64,000 nucleotides of DNA from JAIBAJ01 sp965284645 (GTDB lineage: Bacteria > Bacteroidota > Bacteroidia > JAIBAJ01): NCBI GenBank assembly GCA_965284645.1, contig OZ260106.1:372001-436000 (forward strand), read 5' to 3'. Below the pieces are notes generated by a model, which saw nothing but the letters and a program-made list of their open reading frames with translations, was not told the origin of the DNA and did not search any database. Within the stretch, counting starts at the first letter, position 1. Every line of letters starts with the position of its first letter. Both the position numbers and the translations under genes were made by a program. Shown here in pieces: positions 36,487 to 45,111 of this stretch.

Positions 36487-36694
36487 CTTTATAATTTGAA
36501 ATAAAAAACCATACATCCTACATTAATCAAAAACGAATATTATAATTGAATTACCTGATTTTGTTGCAGAAAGTATTTGAAATTAATTTTAAAAAGCCTA
36601 ATCATTAATGCCTTTCAAAATGTGCAATTCCATCTAACTTAAACCTAAGTCATTGTATTTTAATTATTTAGGAAATTTCTTTTACTAATATCTT

Positions 36695-36816
36695 TTTTTT
36701 GGATAGATAGTTTTGTTTTTATAGGAATCCAAAAGCTCGCTTCGCTAAGTTTCTTGATAAAAATGAAACAACTACCTCTTGGATACCAATGAAGTAATAA
36801 TTATCCATCCAAAAAA
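36695..36816. repeat. Possible inverted-repeat-bounded segment
   Basis: TTTTTTGGATAGATA at 36695-36709 is complementary to TATCCATCCAAAAAA at 36802-36816 (14 of 15). It could be another short mobile element, but no second copy was seen. The rest of 36487-36911 is AT-rich with no recognisable gene. Confidence 0.35.
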
Positions 36817-36911
36817 TCAAGGCTGTGAACTTTTTCGGGAAAAAATTTGAAGGCCGCTCCCAGATAAAAAATTGTACGGCAATTGGGCCTTCTTTCTTTC
36901 AAAATCCTTTT

Positions 36912-37063
36912 TATCCCAAATTAAGCATTAGAAATGCATAAACGATTAACCAGTTGTAAATCAATTTGTATGGCCAAATTGATAACAACTGTTAAATCGG
37001 GGTAAACCCAACTAAATCAAGTAGTTCAGATTAATAAATCCTCCTATTGATTAATTTGGGTTT
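36912..37063 (-). repeat. MITE-like element A, copy 5 (internal deletion)
   Basis: Same orientation as the copy at 23558. The CCCGAAATTTCTTCGGG hairpin is missing: AACTGTTAAATCGGGGTAAA joins the two flanks. The termini are intact (CCCAAATTAAGC and TTAATTTGGGTTT). Confidence 0.7.
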
Positions 37064-37150
37064 ATACAAGGCAGGAAACCACTAGTTAGCACATTAATTC
37101 CAGAAGTAAGCTCGTATTAGAATTTGGGTTGAACCCCTCCACCATCTCCC

Positions 37151-37194
37151 CATCTTCTATTTCCTATTTTCTATTTCCTATTTTCTAATTTCCA
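37151..37194. repeat. Low-complexity CTATTTCCTATTTT tract
   Basis: Short tandem pyrimidine-rich units preceding element S7, comparable to the tract at 1750-1848 that precedes S2. Confidence 0.5.
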
Positions 37195-37200
37195 TCTCCC

Positions 37201-37352
37201 TTTCCGGGCAGGGATAGAAACGAAAAGCCCACAGGGATGCGGAGGCACGGAGCAGACCGAGGACTTGCAGTGAATAGCCCGACCCGAACGCCCCAGTAGA
37301 ATGTTTTATTTTTTGTGCAAATGATTTGGGCGGAAGGGGGCACGCCAAAAAA
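37201..37352 (-). repeat. Structured intergenic element S7
   Basis: S-family copy on the minus strand, its 5' box about 15 nt past the CocE-type hydrolase stop. P3a pairs 37261-37266 with 37225-37230 (AAGTCC/GGGCTT). P2 pairs 37283-37293 with 37328-37338, with a 3-nt internal loop. The 5' box is GGCGTGC instead of GGCGGGC, as in S8. Confidence 0.72.
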
Positions 37353-37366
37353 ACTTAATTAAAGGT

Positions 37367-39226
37367 TTATTCCACGATGGGCAGCACCAGTTCTAAATCG
37401 GAATTGATTTTATAATAGGTATCGTAATCGGTAATATTTTCAAAGTAATCCTTATCGCCAGTGGCTAGGGCCAACTTCATGCGGTGGCCTTTTTTGAACT
37501 CGTAGGAAACTGGAAAAAAATCGAAAATCACGGGCGTGTAATCGGTTGAAGAAAGCTGGATAGCATCCTTACGGTTGTAGCTGTGGTAAGGCACTACATC
37601 CTTGTAATTCACCGGCTTATCGAAGGTTTTGGAATGTGCCAAGCGGAGGTGACCTTCCGACACATAATGTACTTTTCCGAGGGAATCAACATCCAACAAA
37701 TAGGCAAAAAGTGCCCCATCCTTTTTATTCGATTTCAGCTTCAATGAAATAACGGGATGGCCAGTTAATTCGGTATTTTCGGTCAATTTTTGGGAGGTAA
37801 AAGAAAGGGTTGAATAGTCCCATTGTTTCAAATCAGGAAAACCATTTTCGGGAAGGTGAAAGCCTAAATTCCAACGTGAGAAAGTGCCTGTTCCGAAGCA
37901 GGAATCAGCTTTTAAGGTAAAATCGCCGGCAAGGGTATCGGAGGCCAACCAAGTTTGACCAACAGAAATTCGCACCGGTTTTGAACTAGCAGGAGGCCAA
38001 GTGTTGGCAGTTTTCCATTTTTCCTGTCCGATGGTAAAATAGGTAACTCGTGGTTCTTTATCAATTCCGGTAGGCAAGCCTTTTAGGTGAAAATCGAAAA
38101 ACTTCATTACTTCGGCCACGTGGTTAAAACCCGATTTACCTAAGGAATAATGGCTAATATTGGTAACTCCTCCATGGCTCCAAGGGCCGATAAGCAGTTT
38201 GTTTTGAGGATTGGTATAGTTTAGAAATTGACGGATACCGCCTTTGGTAAAGCCAAGATCCCACCAACCTGTATAAGAATACACTGGGAGCTTGTTTTCG
38301 TTGATGGATTGATACTCCAAATGTGGACTTTTAAAGGCTTTGCGGGGGATATTGCCATCCTTGGAGTAAGCATCATCCATAAATTCGAGAACCGTCCCGG
38401 ATGAATTTTGGTAGTTGTTTTGTTCGTGTTCTTGGAAGGCCTTCTTTCTCAACACCCACCCATTCAGCGGATGAGCCTTTCCCACTCCACTAACTAGCAT
38501 TCTTTTGAGTAAATCCAGTCGACGTGGAATGATACCTTGGTCCATTCGTTTGCAAACCGTATTCCAGCCGGTGATAAACTTTTCCGCAAAGATTCCACCA
38601 GGCATGCCTACATCATCGTACAAATCGAAGGGTGTAAACAAGGGAGCCACTGCTTTTAGGGCCGGGTGGCGGTTCATCATGAGGTATTGGGCTGTGATAC
38701 CGATGTAGGAGATTCCGGTGGCCCCAATTTTTCCGTCGCTCCAGCTTTGTTTGATGATCCAATCACAGATTTCGGCACCATCCTTAATTTCGTTTGAATC
38801 GGGTAGCGACAAGGTACGACTGCCGAAAGAGGCTCCAGTTCCGCGTACGTCCACACAAACGAGGGCATAGCCGTTACGGATAAACTCTTTCATTTCGAAA
38901 TTGGGTGTGCTAGGGATCATTCGAAAGACCTTTCCAAGGAGAGGCCCCCTTAATTGGATAGATCGAAAATAGCGGGTTTGGTAGAGGATGGTTGGTATTT
39001 TATCACCTTTCTTTCGGCCTTTGGGCAAGTAAAGATCGACTGCGATTTTCACCCCATCGCGCATGGTGAGGTAAAAACTTTTTTTAGAAAAATGCTTGTA
39101 TTGCTTGTTTTGTGCTTTATAGTCGTAGGCTGGTGCAGCATCTGCCGCTGGAACTTGGGCTTGGGCCAGTAAATGAAAGGCCGTAGAAAAAACGAAAATC
39201 AGAAAAAGGAAAAGGCGCGGAAACAT
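37367..39226 (-). CDS. CocE/NonD family hydrolase (S15-type alpha/beta hydrolase)
   Basis: An exported serine hydrolase of 619 residues. A signal peptide (MFPRLFLFLIFVFSTAFHLLAQAQ) is followed by an alpha/beta-hydrolase domain with YLTMRDGVKIAVDLYLPKG at its start and nucleophile motif ATGISYIG (Ser173). The acid lies in the GWWDLGFTKGG segment and the catalytic His in GPWSHGG. The C-terminal jelly-roll domain (CocE/XPP type) fills the last ~220 residues. Family members are X-Pro dipeptidyl peptidases, cocaine esterase and glutaryl-7-ACA acylases, so acyl-ester or peptide hydrolysis is expected. The start at 39226 is preferred over 39274, because the -7 box lies between them. Confidence 0.92.
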   Translation of the reverse strand: MFPRLFLFLIFVFSTAFHLLAQAQVPAADAAPAYDYKAQNKQYKHFSKKSFYLTMRDGVKIAVDLYLPKGRKKGDKIPTILYQTRYFRSIQLRGPLLGKVFRMIPSTPNFEMKEFIRNGYALVCVDVRGTGASFGSRTLSLPDSNEIKDGAEICDWIIKQSWSDGKIGATGISYIGITAQYLMMNRHPALKAVAPLFTPFDLYDDVGMPGGIFAEKFITGWNTVCKRMDQGIIPRRLDLLKRMLVSGVGKAHPLNGWVLRKKAFQEHEQNNYQNSSGTVLEFMDDAYSKDGNIPRKAFKSPHLEYQSINENKLPVYSYTGWWDLGFTKGGIRQFLNYTNPQNKLLIGPWSHGGVTNISHYSLGKSGFNHVAEVMKFFDFHLKGLPTGIDKEPRVTYFTIGQEKWKTANTWPPASSKPVRISVGQTWLASDTLAGDFTLKADSCFGTGTFSRWNLGFHLPENGFPDLKQWDYSTLSFTSQKLTENTELTGHPVISLKLKSNKKDGALFAYLLDVDSLGKVHYVSEGHLRLAHSKTFDKPVNYKDVVPYHSYNRKDAIQLSSTDYTPVIFDFFPVSYEFKKGHRMKLALATGDKDYFENITDYDTYYKINSDLELVLPIVE

Positions 39227-39233
39227 GGGGGCG

Positions 39234-39241
39234 CAAAAGTA
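39234..39241 (-). promoter_or_regulatory. -7 box TACTTTTG upstream of CocE-type hydrolase
   Basis: A perfect TAnnTTTG match on the minus strand, 7 nt before the ATG at 39226. Confidence 0.55.
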
Positions 39242-39290
39242 GAACATGGCCTGGTTTGTTCCCCTGAATAGCAAGACTAGTGGACGATTT

Positions 39291-40439
39291 TTATGTTTTC
39301 TTAACGCTTCGTACTTTCACCTTGGATTTCACCTGTTTGACCAAGGACTTCACCTCCGTTAATTTCGACCCTGTTACGGTAATATGTCCCATTTTTCGGT
39401 AGGGTTTAGTCTTGTTTTTTCCATACAAATGCACGTAAACGCCGGGCCAGGCCAAGACCTCTTCCAGCCCATCGTAGTGAACTAGTCCGGTGTGACCTTC
39501 TTCGCCGAGCAAGTTGAGCATGGCAGCGGGGCAAGTCATATCCGTAGCGCCCAAGGGTAATCCAAGGATAGCGCGGAGGTGCTGCATAAACTGCGAGGTG
39601 CGGGCCGACTCGATGGTATGGTGACCACTGTTGTGGGTTCGGGGAGCTATTTCGTTGACAAGGATTTGGTTGTCGTGGGTGAGGAACATTTCAACCGCGA
39701 GGAGGCCAACAATTCCGGTTTTTTCAGCCAAGGTTAAGGCAATTTGTTCGGCTTTGCTTTGGATTTCGGTGGATTCGTCGGTAGGCCAGTATAAGAATTC
39801 CACCAAATTAGCGTTGGGGTCGAACTCCATTTCCACCAATGGGTAAGCTTTTGCATCACCAGCGGCATTTCGGGCAACGATAACGGCAATTTCCTTTTTG
39901 AAGGCGATGCATTCTTCAACCAAGGAGGGTTCTGAAAAGCCGGAATCGGTTGAAGAATTGATTTTTAGGACCCCTTTTCCATCGTAACCACCGGTTCGGA
40001 GTTTTTGAATAAAAGGATATTTCCAACCGAGGGTATCCAGATTGTGGTTGGCTTCGACCAATTGAAAACGAGCTGTTGGAATTCCATTTTCTGCATAAAA
40101 TTTCTTCTGAAGGCCTTTGTCTTTGACCATTTCTAAAATGCTAGGCTGGGGGAAAACCTTTACCCCTTGCTTTTCTAAATCAAACAAGGCTTGGGTATTA
40201 ACGTGTTCAATTTCAATGGTAATGACATCGAATTTCTTTCCAAAATCAAGCACGGTTTGGTAATCCATTAAAGATCCAACTTCAAATTCGTGGGCTATTG
40301 CTTTACAGGGTGCATCGGGGTCGGGATCAAGCACTCCAACAAACACATTAAGCGAAATGGCTTCTTGAATAGCCATTCGACCTAATTGACCACCGCCTAA
40401 AAATCCAAGTCTAAGTCCGTTGTAGAATTTCGTTTCCAT
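39291..40439 (-). CDS. purK: N5-carboxyaminoimidazole ribonucleotide synthase (PurK)
   Basis: The purine biosynthesis enzyme that carboxylates AIR to N5-CAIR using ATP and bicarbonate; 382 residues, normal length. The N-terminal Rossmann-like motif LGFLGGGQLGRM is followed by the ATP-grasp core (PFIQKLRTGGYDGKGVLKI, VEECIAFKKEIAVIVARN) and NEIAPRTHNSGHHTIE, the classic ATP/Mg-binding segment of PurK. The C-terminal domain carries HLYGKNKTKPYRKMGHITV. purE is not in the window. The -7 box TACCTTCG sits 6 nt upstream of the ATG. Confidence 0.96.
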   Translation of the reverse strand: METKFYNGLRLGFLGGGQLGRMAIQEAISLNVFVGVLDPDPDAPCKAIAHEFEVGSLMDYQTVLDFGKKFDVITIEIEHVNTQALFDLEKQGVKVFPQPSILEMVKDKGLQKKFYAENGIPTARFQLVEANHNLDTLGWKYPFIQKLRTGGYDGKGVLKINSSTDSGFSEPSLVEECIAFKKEIAVIVARNAAGDAKAYPLVEMEFDPNANLVEFLYWPTDESTEIQSKAEQIALTLAEKTGIVGLLAVEMFLTHDNQILVNEIAPRTHNSGHHTIESARTSQFMQHLRAILGLPLGATDMTCPAAMLNLLGEEGHTGLVHYDGLEEVLAWPGVYVHLYGKNKTKPYRKMGHITVTGSKLTEVKSLVKQVKSKVKVRSVKKT

Positions 40440-40445
40440 GGGTGG

Positions 40446-40453
40446 CGAAGGTA
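40446..40453 (-). promoter_or_regulatory. -7 box TACCTTCG upstream of purK
   Basis: A TTCG-type -7 box on the minus strand, 6 nt before the purK ATG. It implies a very short leader. Confidence 0.45.
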
Positions 40454-40555
40454 GTCAATGGCAGAAAAAACCAGCCAAAAAGACATAAAAAGCGGGTATT
40501 TTTTAACAAAGCGCTAAACTTTTTCAAAATTCATGTCCCACCTCGTTTCTGCACC

Positions 40556-40563
40556 TATTTTCG
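40556..40563 (+). promoter_or_regulatory. -7 box TATTTTCG upstream of FFLEELY-like protein
   Basis: A TTCG-type -7 box, 25 nt before the ATG at 40589. It lies downstream of the longer in-frame start at 40442 and so supports the shorter protein. Confidence 0.45.
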
Positions 40564-40588
40564 CATCAATTTTGATATCCGTCGAATC

Positions 40589-41236
40589 ATGGCCAAGAAA
40601 AAAGACACAAGTTCAGAAAATCCTTTATTGAGGAAAGCCCAAGAAGAAGTGGTTCGTTGTCAGGTAGAACGCTTTCACAAAACATACAACCAATACTTTA
40701 ACCGCACGGATACTGAAAAGTTGGTCAAGTTCTTTTTCGAGAAAATTTACGACTTAGAAGCCCAGGATACCATTATTCAAATAGCCATCAGCACCTATGA
40801 TAAGGTAAAGAACCAGTTGGCAGCGGATACCCAGGAAAACTTGGAGAATTTGATTGACCTCAACCAAATGACCCATGATTTGGACCGTGGGATGGCCAAT
40901 TTACTTTTGTCGAAAGGATGGAAAGAAGGAGAGCAATTGAGTCAGGAAGAATTTTTTGCTTTGTATAAGGAATTTGGGCATGAAGAAGAACGTCGCCAAC
41001 AATTGCGTATGTCGGTGAAATGCATGATTGTTTCCTACCAATTGGCCCACCGACCTTTCAATGATATGTTGTTGAAAGCGGCCCGTGGGTTTGCTGTAAT
41101 TTTCGGGGTTCAACCTTTGTACGATTTTGTAGAAGAAGGGTACAAGGCAACCAAAATCGTAAAGGCGGATGTATTCAATGAATTTGTAGATACCGTTACG
41201 GATGAAGAAGTAACTTATTTGGAAGGGGCGTTTTAG
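40589..41236 (+). CDS. FFLEELY-motif-like protein (tentative), unknown function
   Basis: A soluble, largely helical protein of 215 residues with no signal or membrane segment. VKFFFEKIYDLEAQD at ~45 and a C-terminal AARGFAVIFGVQPLYDFVEEGYKATK recall, from memory, the layout of FFLEELY-motif (DUF8198-type) proteins; this similarity is not tested. In that family the motif FFLEELY sits in the same relative place and the end has a RGPA...LQDFLERG pattern. The ATG at 40589 (MAKKKDTSSE) is chosen because the preceding 49 codons overlap the purK promoter and lie upstream of this gene's own -7 box. It is divergent from purK. No function can be stated. Confidence 0.7.
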   Translation: MAKKKDTSSENPLLRKAQEEVVRCQVERFHKTYNQYFNRTDTEKLVKFFFEKIYDLEAQDTIIQIAISTYDKVKNQLAADTQENLENLIDLNQMTHDLDRGMANLLLSKGWKEGEQLSQEEFFALYKEFGHEEERRQQLRMSVKCMIVSYQLAHRPFNDMLLKAARGFAVIFGVQPLYDFVEEGYKATKIVKADVFNEFVDTVTDEEVTYLEGAF

Positions 41237-41278
41237 GGAGGAGTGAGAAGGGAGAAGGGAGAAGGGAGGAGTGAGGAT
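41236..41278. repeat. Purine-rich GGAGAAGG low-complexity tract
   Basis: Tandem GGGAGAAGGGA-like units just after the stop of the preceding gene. It is a simple repeat, comparable in inverse complement to the pyrimidine tracts at 1750 and 37151. Confidence 0.5.
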
Positions 41279-41309
41279 GTCCGTTTTCCATTAAATGGAT
41301 CGTTATTGC

Positions 41310-41317
41310 TACTTTTG
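41310..41317 (+). promoter_or_regulatory. -7 box TACTTTTG upstream of AAA ATPase gene
   Basis: A perfect TAnnTTTG match 117 nt before the ATG at 41434. The double palindrome at 41391-41432 lies in the leader between them. Confidence 0.4.
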
Positions 41318-41390
41318 GGGGGATTTTCAAATTTAATTTAAACCATTGATTAGTAGTGTTTTGAATTCGAAATAAACCTAAAAAATATAA

Positions 41391-41432
41391 TTACTCAATA
41401 TTCTGAGTAATTTTACTCAATATTCTGAGTAA
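41391..41432. promoter_or_regulatory. Two tandem palindromes abutting the AAA ATPase start codon
   Basis: TTACTCA-N6-TGAGTAA occurs at 41391-41410 and identically at 41413-41432. The second ends one base before the ATG at 41434. The layout fits an operator for a dimeric repressor or a translation-control hairpin. No regulator gene adjoins. Confidence 0.7.
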
Positions 41433-41433
41433 A

Positions 41434-42621
41434 ATGTCAATTCAAAGAAAAAGTCTGTCGATTTTAAGGGAAAGGATGGCAGACAAGCGAAAGTTTATTC
41501 AGGTGGTTATGGGACCAAGGCAAATTGGAAAGACCACCATGGTGAACCAATTATTGGAGCAGGCATCGGTTCCAACTATTTTTGGAGCAGCGGATGGACT
41601 TATAGGAAATGGTCAGGTTTGGATTGCACAACAATGGGAGCAGGCTCGATTTAAACTCCTCCAAAGTGAAGCATCCGAATTATGGTTGGCTTTGGATGAA
41701 ATTCAAAAAGTGGAGAATTGGAGTGAGTTAGTAAAGCGGTTTTGGGATGAGGATACAAGGAACGGAACCAATATTAAGCTCGTGCTATTAGGAAGCTCTC
41801 GTTTGCTGCTTCAAACTGGTTTATCTGAATCGCTGGCAGGAAGATTTGAAGTGATGTATTTAGGGCATTGGACTTACCTAGAGATGCAAGAGGCCTTTGG
41901 CTGGACAGAAGCCCAATACGCCTGGTTTGGGGCTTATCCGGGTTCAGCAGAATTGATAGGCAACGAATCGCGTTGGAAAGATTATGTGTCTCAATCCCTT
42001 GTAGAAACAAGTATTTCGAAGGACATTTTGATGTTAACTCGTGTGGATAAACCAGCGTTGATGCGTCGTCTCTTTGAATTGGGTTGCCATTCGACTGGAC
42101 AGATGCTATCGTTTACCAAAATCCTAGGACAGATACAGGATGCAGGAAACACTACAACCTTATCGCACTATTTAAACTTGTTGCATTCGGCTGGACTCTT
42201 GTGTGGATTAGAGAAATTTAGTCCTGAAAAAATAAGACAGCGAGCTTCGAGCCCAAAATTTCAGGTTCATAATCCAGCCTTGTACAGCTCGCAACTAGTT
42301 GATAGTTTTGAAAAAGTTCAATTGAATCCAGCGCTTTGGGGAAGGGTTGTTGAAAGTGCCATAGGAAGTCATTTATTAAATTTTTCAATTCAGGAAAAGT
42401 ATGAACTTCACTATTGGAGGGAAGGTGAAATGGAAATGGATTTTATATTGTCTAAAGGAGACAAATCTATTGCCATTGAGGTTAAAAGCGGCTATAGAAC
42501 AAAAGCCTTAGGAGCGGATGCCTTTCATAAAAAGTATCCAGAAACCCGCTTGTTAGTTATTGAACGCAATGGAATAAGCTGGCAAGAGTTTTTAAGGGTA
42601 AATCCGAGTACATTGTTTTAG
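41434..42621 (+). CDS. AAA family ATPase with DUF4143 domain
   Basis: A 395-residue ATPase of the AAA_14/DUF4143 group. The N-terminal P-loop GPRQIGKTT is at ~29-37, the Walker B-like LWLALDEIQKVENW near 85, and a sensor segment VLLGSSRLLLQTGLSESLAGRFEVMYLGHWTYLEM follows. The C-terminal DUF4143 part ends with a nuclease-fold-like stretch (WREGEMEMDFILSKGDKSIAIEVKSG), with the D...E.K pattern of PD-(D/E)XK-like domains. These genes are widespread and often horizontally mobile; biological role unclear. The upstream double palindrome suggests tight control. Confidence 0.92.
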   Translation: MSIQRKSLSILRERMADKRKFIQVVMGPRQIGKTTMVNQLLEQASVPTIFGAADGLIGNGQVWIAQQWEQARFKLLQSEASELWLALDEIQKVENWSELVKRFWDEDTRNGTNIKLVLLGSSRLLLQTGLSESLAGRFEVMYLGHWTYLEMQEAFGWTEAQYAWFGAYPGSAELIGNESRWKDYVSQSLVETSISKDILMLTRVDKPALMRRLFELGCHSTGQMLSFTKILGQIQDAGNTTTLSHYLNLLHSAGLLCGLEKFSPEKIRQRASSPKFQVHNPALYSSQLVDSFEKVQLNPALWGRVVESAIGSHLLNFSIQEKYELHYWREGEMEMDFILSKGDKSIAIEVKSGYRTKALGADAFHKKYPETRLLVIERNGISWQEFLRVNPSTLF

Positions 42622-42685
42622 AGCGTCCAACACTTGCTTCAAGCTTACTGTATTAGGATTTTCTGTTTACTCCCGTTTTTACCTT

Positions 42686-42866
42686 AAACCCAAATTAGGC
42701 ATTAGAAATCGTAATGAAGCTTTCAAATGCAATAAAGACGAGGGTTTCAGGCTAATTTTTGGGTGAAGGAATAGTAAACTATTTTGAAGTCAAAAATTGT
42801 TCTGAAATCCTTGTATTTGAAGCAGTTGGAAGCTGTAATAGATTTCTAATGCTGAATTTGGGTTAA
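42686..42866. repeat. MITE-like element B, copy 3
   Basis: A full copy, nearly identical to the copy at 19583, with termini AACCCAAATTAGGCATTAG and CTAATGCTGAATTTGGGTT. The following 42867-43030 shows no feature. Confidence 0.75.
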
Positions 42867-43031
42867 AATCCAGCTAAGGCAATAGAATTCGTTTAACGAT
42901 TAGGTAAATAAAATCCAATTGTTTCGCCATTTTTAAACTACTTTCTGGCACGAAATCAAGTTGTTGGTACTAGAAAAACCTATGCAATTTTAAAATGGAT
43001 AAAGGGTCTTTGCCTTTCCATTTGCCAACTG

Positions 43032-43240
43032 CGGGGTGAAATGCAAAAGCCCAGCTACAGTAGAATGTTATGCGGAGGTGTCGGGCAAGGATAGAGCGTG
43101 ATACCCCGCAAGCCTGCTGCCCCCGGACTTTTAGGGGGGCAGCAGGCTGAGGAGTATTAGCGAAAGCCTGACCCAACCGCCTTGGTAAATGTTTAAATAA
43201 TGGTAGTATGTATTTTGGCGGTTGGGGGCCCGCCAAAACC
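43032..43240 (-). repeat. Structured intergenic element S10
   Basis: S-family copy on the minus strand. P2 pairs 43172-43181 with 43217-43226 (perfect). P3a pairs 43151-43157 with 43101-43107. P3b is a perfect 13-bp stem, 43112-43124 with 43135-43147, carrying an A-U to U-A swap relative to S6. This copy points away from the following gene and is not directly downstream of any stop codon. Confidence 0.8.
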
Positions 43241-43348
43241 TACTTTTTAAACATGAACACCAACCCCCATTCGTTTTTGTAAAATACTGACGGACAGCGG
43301 TTTTCAATAAGGATTTTGGACACAACTTGAAAATCAACCCTTCCCCCC

Positions 43349-43356
43349 TATCTTTG
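43349..43356 (+). promoter_or_regulatory. -7 box TATCTTTG upstream of C45-type gene
   Basis: A TAnnTTTG match 3 nt before the GTG at 43360. It lies downstream of the alternative TTG at 43327, so the GTG is the likely start. Confidence 0.5.
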
Positions 43357-43359
43357 CCC

Positions 43360-45036
43360 GTGCTCAAAAACATCGCAAAGAAACTTCTCTTTTGGCTGGT
43401 ATTGCCCTTGCTGGTTCTTACGCTGCTGCTTGTTAGCTATTATCAGCTCGTTGTAAAGTTTTCGCCACCCGAAATTGCCGATACCACTTCTCTTGCCTGG
43501 AAACGCACCCAACTTGGAGCCAATAACTACCAACTTGGCCCGAATTGGCTGCGTAAAAACAAGTTTGGAGTTTGGGAAATGTATGTGGAAGGTAAACCCT
43601 TTGAACGGGGCGTGGCCAATGGCAAACTGGCTCAAGAGCTTATTCAATTGCAGGAAGAATATTTTGTGGCCTCTATCAAAAACCTGATCCCTAGCGAATC
43701 TTACCTTAATTTTCTGAAATACTTCACCGTGTTTTTCAACCGTAATATGCCCGACCATGTGCGCCAAGATTACCAAGAAGAAATTTTCGGTATCTCTCAT
43801 TCCTTTTCACCCAAATTCAACTTTATTGGTACCAACTACGAACGCAACCTCAATTACCATGCGGCACACGACATTGGTCATGCCCTACAGGAAATGGGAT
43901 TGGTGGTAGGTTGCACCTCCTTTTCGGTGTGGGGCGACAAATCGCAAGACGGTACCCTGCTTATTGGCCGAAACTTTGATTTTTATACGGGCGACGAATT
44001 TGCTAAAGACAAAATTATCCTCTTCACCAAACCCGACTCCGGCTATGGTTTTATGACAGTTACGTGGGGCGGTTTCATTGGAGCGGCATCGGGTATGAAC
44101 GAGAAAGGCCTCACGGTTACCATCAATGCTGCCAAAAGCGATTTCCCAAGCTCGGCAGCTACACCCATTTCCTTGTTGGCCCGCGAAATATTACAGTTTG
44201 CCTCCACCATCGACCAAGCTTACGCCATAGCCCAAAAACGTAAAACTTTTGTAGCCGAAAGTATCATGGTAGGTTCGGCTATCGACCGAAAAACGGCCAT
44301 CATCGAGAAATCGCCTAGCCAAACGGCCCTTGTTTACCCAACTCAAAACTCCATTGTTTGTTCCAATCACTTCCAAAGCAAGGCATTTAACGAAGATAGC
44401 AAAGTGATGGACGATGCCAGGGCGACTACCTCCGAATACCGCTTCAAAAGGGTCAACGAATTGCTCAATCAAGATCCCAAGCTCGATGTGAAAGATATGG
44501 CTTTTATTTTGCGTAACCAGCTGGGAATCAACAACACGCACTTTGGCTATGGCAATGAAAAAGCCATAAACCAATTGATTTGTCACCATTCCATTTTGTT
44601 TAAACCCGAACAGGGGCTGGTTTGGGTTTCTAGCCAACCCTTCCAATTGGGTGAATATGTTTGCTACGACCTCAAAAAGATCTTTTCAGCCAGCAAATCA
44701 TCCGCTTATGTGGACGCTCATGTTGACAGTCTCACCTTGGCCGCCGATACCTTTTTGTACAGCACTGCCTATAAAAAGTGGCAAAGCTTTCACCACCTCA
44801 AATTGGAAGTCCAACAGTTTTTACGGGGCAAAGGCGAATTCAACAATACCCAAGCGAAAGCCCTCGTAGCCAACAATTCCGAACTTTACCAAGCGTATTG
44901 GTTGGCAGGTGATTACTATGCCCAAACCAAGCAATACGCCATGGCCAAAGCGATGTATCAAATAGCCTTGAAAAAGCAGATTCCACGAACATCAGAAAAA
45001 GAAAGCATTCGGAAAGCCTTAGAAAAATTGGATTAA
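43360..45036 (+). CDS. C45 family autoproteolytic acyltransferase/hydrolase-like protein, membrane-anchored
   Basis: An Ntn-hydrolase-fold protein of 558 residues. An N-terminal helix (LLFWLVLPLLVLTLLLVSYYQLVV) anchors it to the membrane. In the core, GCTSFSVWGDKSQDGTLLIGRNFDF contains the candidate nucleophile Cys185, the residue exposed by self-cleavage in C45 (isopenicillin N acyltransferase-like) enzymes. Downstream are GFIGAASGMNEKGLTVTINA and SIVCSNHF, both usual. The C-terminal ~60 residues resemble a TPR-like helical pair (YWLAGDYYAQTKQYAMAKAMYQIALKK). The GTG start is supported by the -7 box. Substrate probably an amide or acyl compound; unknown. If self-cleavage occurs, the anchor would sit on a separate chain. 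Confidence 0.83.
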   Translation: MLKNIAKKLLFWLVLPLLVLTLLLVSYYQLVVKFSPPEIADTTSLAWKRTQLGANNYQLGPNWLRKNKFGVWEMYVEGKPFERGVANGKLAQELIQLQEEYFVASIKNLIPSESYLNFLKYFTVFFNRNMPDHVRQDYQEEIFGISHSFSPKFNFIGTNYERNLNYHAAHDIGHALQEMGLVVGCTSFSVWGDKSQDGTLLIGRNFDFYTGDEFAKDKIILFTKPDSGYGFMTVTWGGFIGAASGMNEKGLTVTINAAKSDFPSSAATPISLLAREILQFASTIDQAYAIAQKRKTFVAESIMVGSAIDRKTAIIEKSPSQTALVYPTQNSIVCSNHFQSKAFNEDSKVMDDARATTSEYRFKRVNELLNQDPKLDVKDMAFILRNQLGINNTHFGYGNEKAINQLICHHSILFKPEQGLVWVSSQPFQLGEYVCYDLKKIFSASKSSAYVDAHVDSLTLAADTFLYSTAYKKWQSFHHLKLEVQQFLRGKGEFNNTQAKALVANNSELYQAYWLAGDYYAQTKQYAMAKAMYQIALKKQIPRTSEKESIRKALEKLD

Positions 45037-45085
45037 TTTACCCCTTCCAATTTTCAATTCCTTATGCTATTTGATGCAAAAATCC

Positions 45086-45093
45086 TATCTTCG
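45086..45093 (+). promoter_or_regulatory. -7 box TATCTTCG upstream of MORN-repeat gene
   Basis: A TTCG-type -7 box, 18 nt before the ATG at 45112 and downstream of the alternative ATG at 45064. Confidence 0.45.
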
Positions 45094-45111
45094 CCTCATA
45101 GCAATCTTCAC

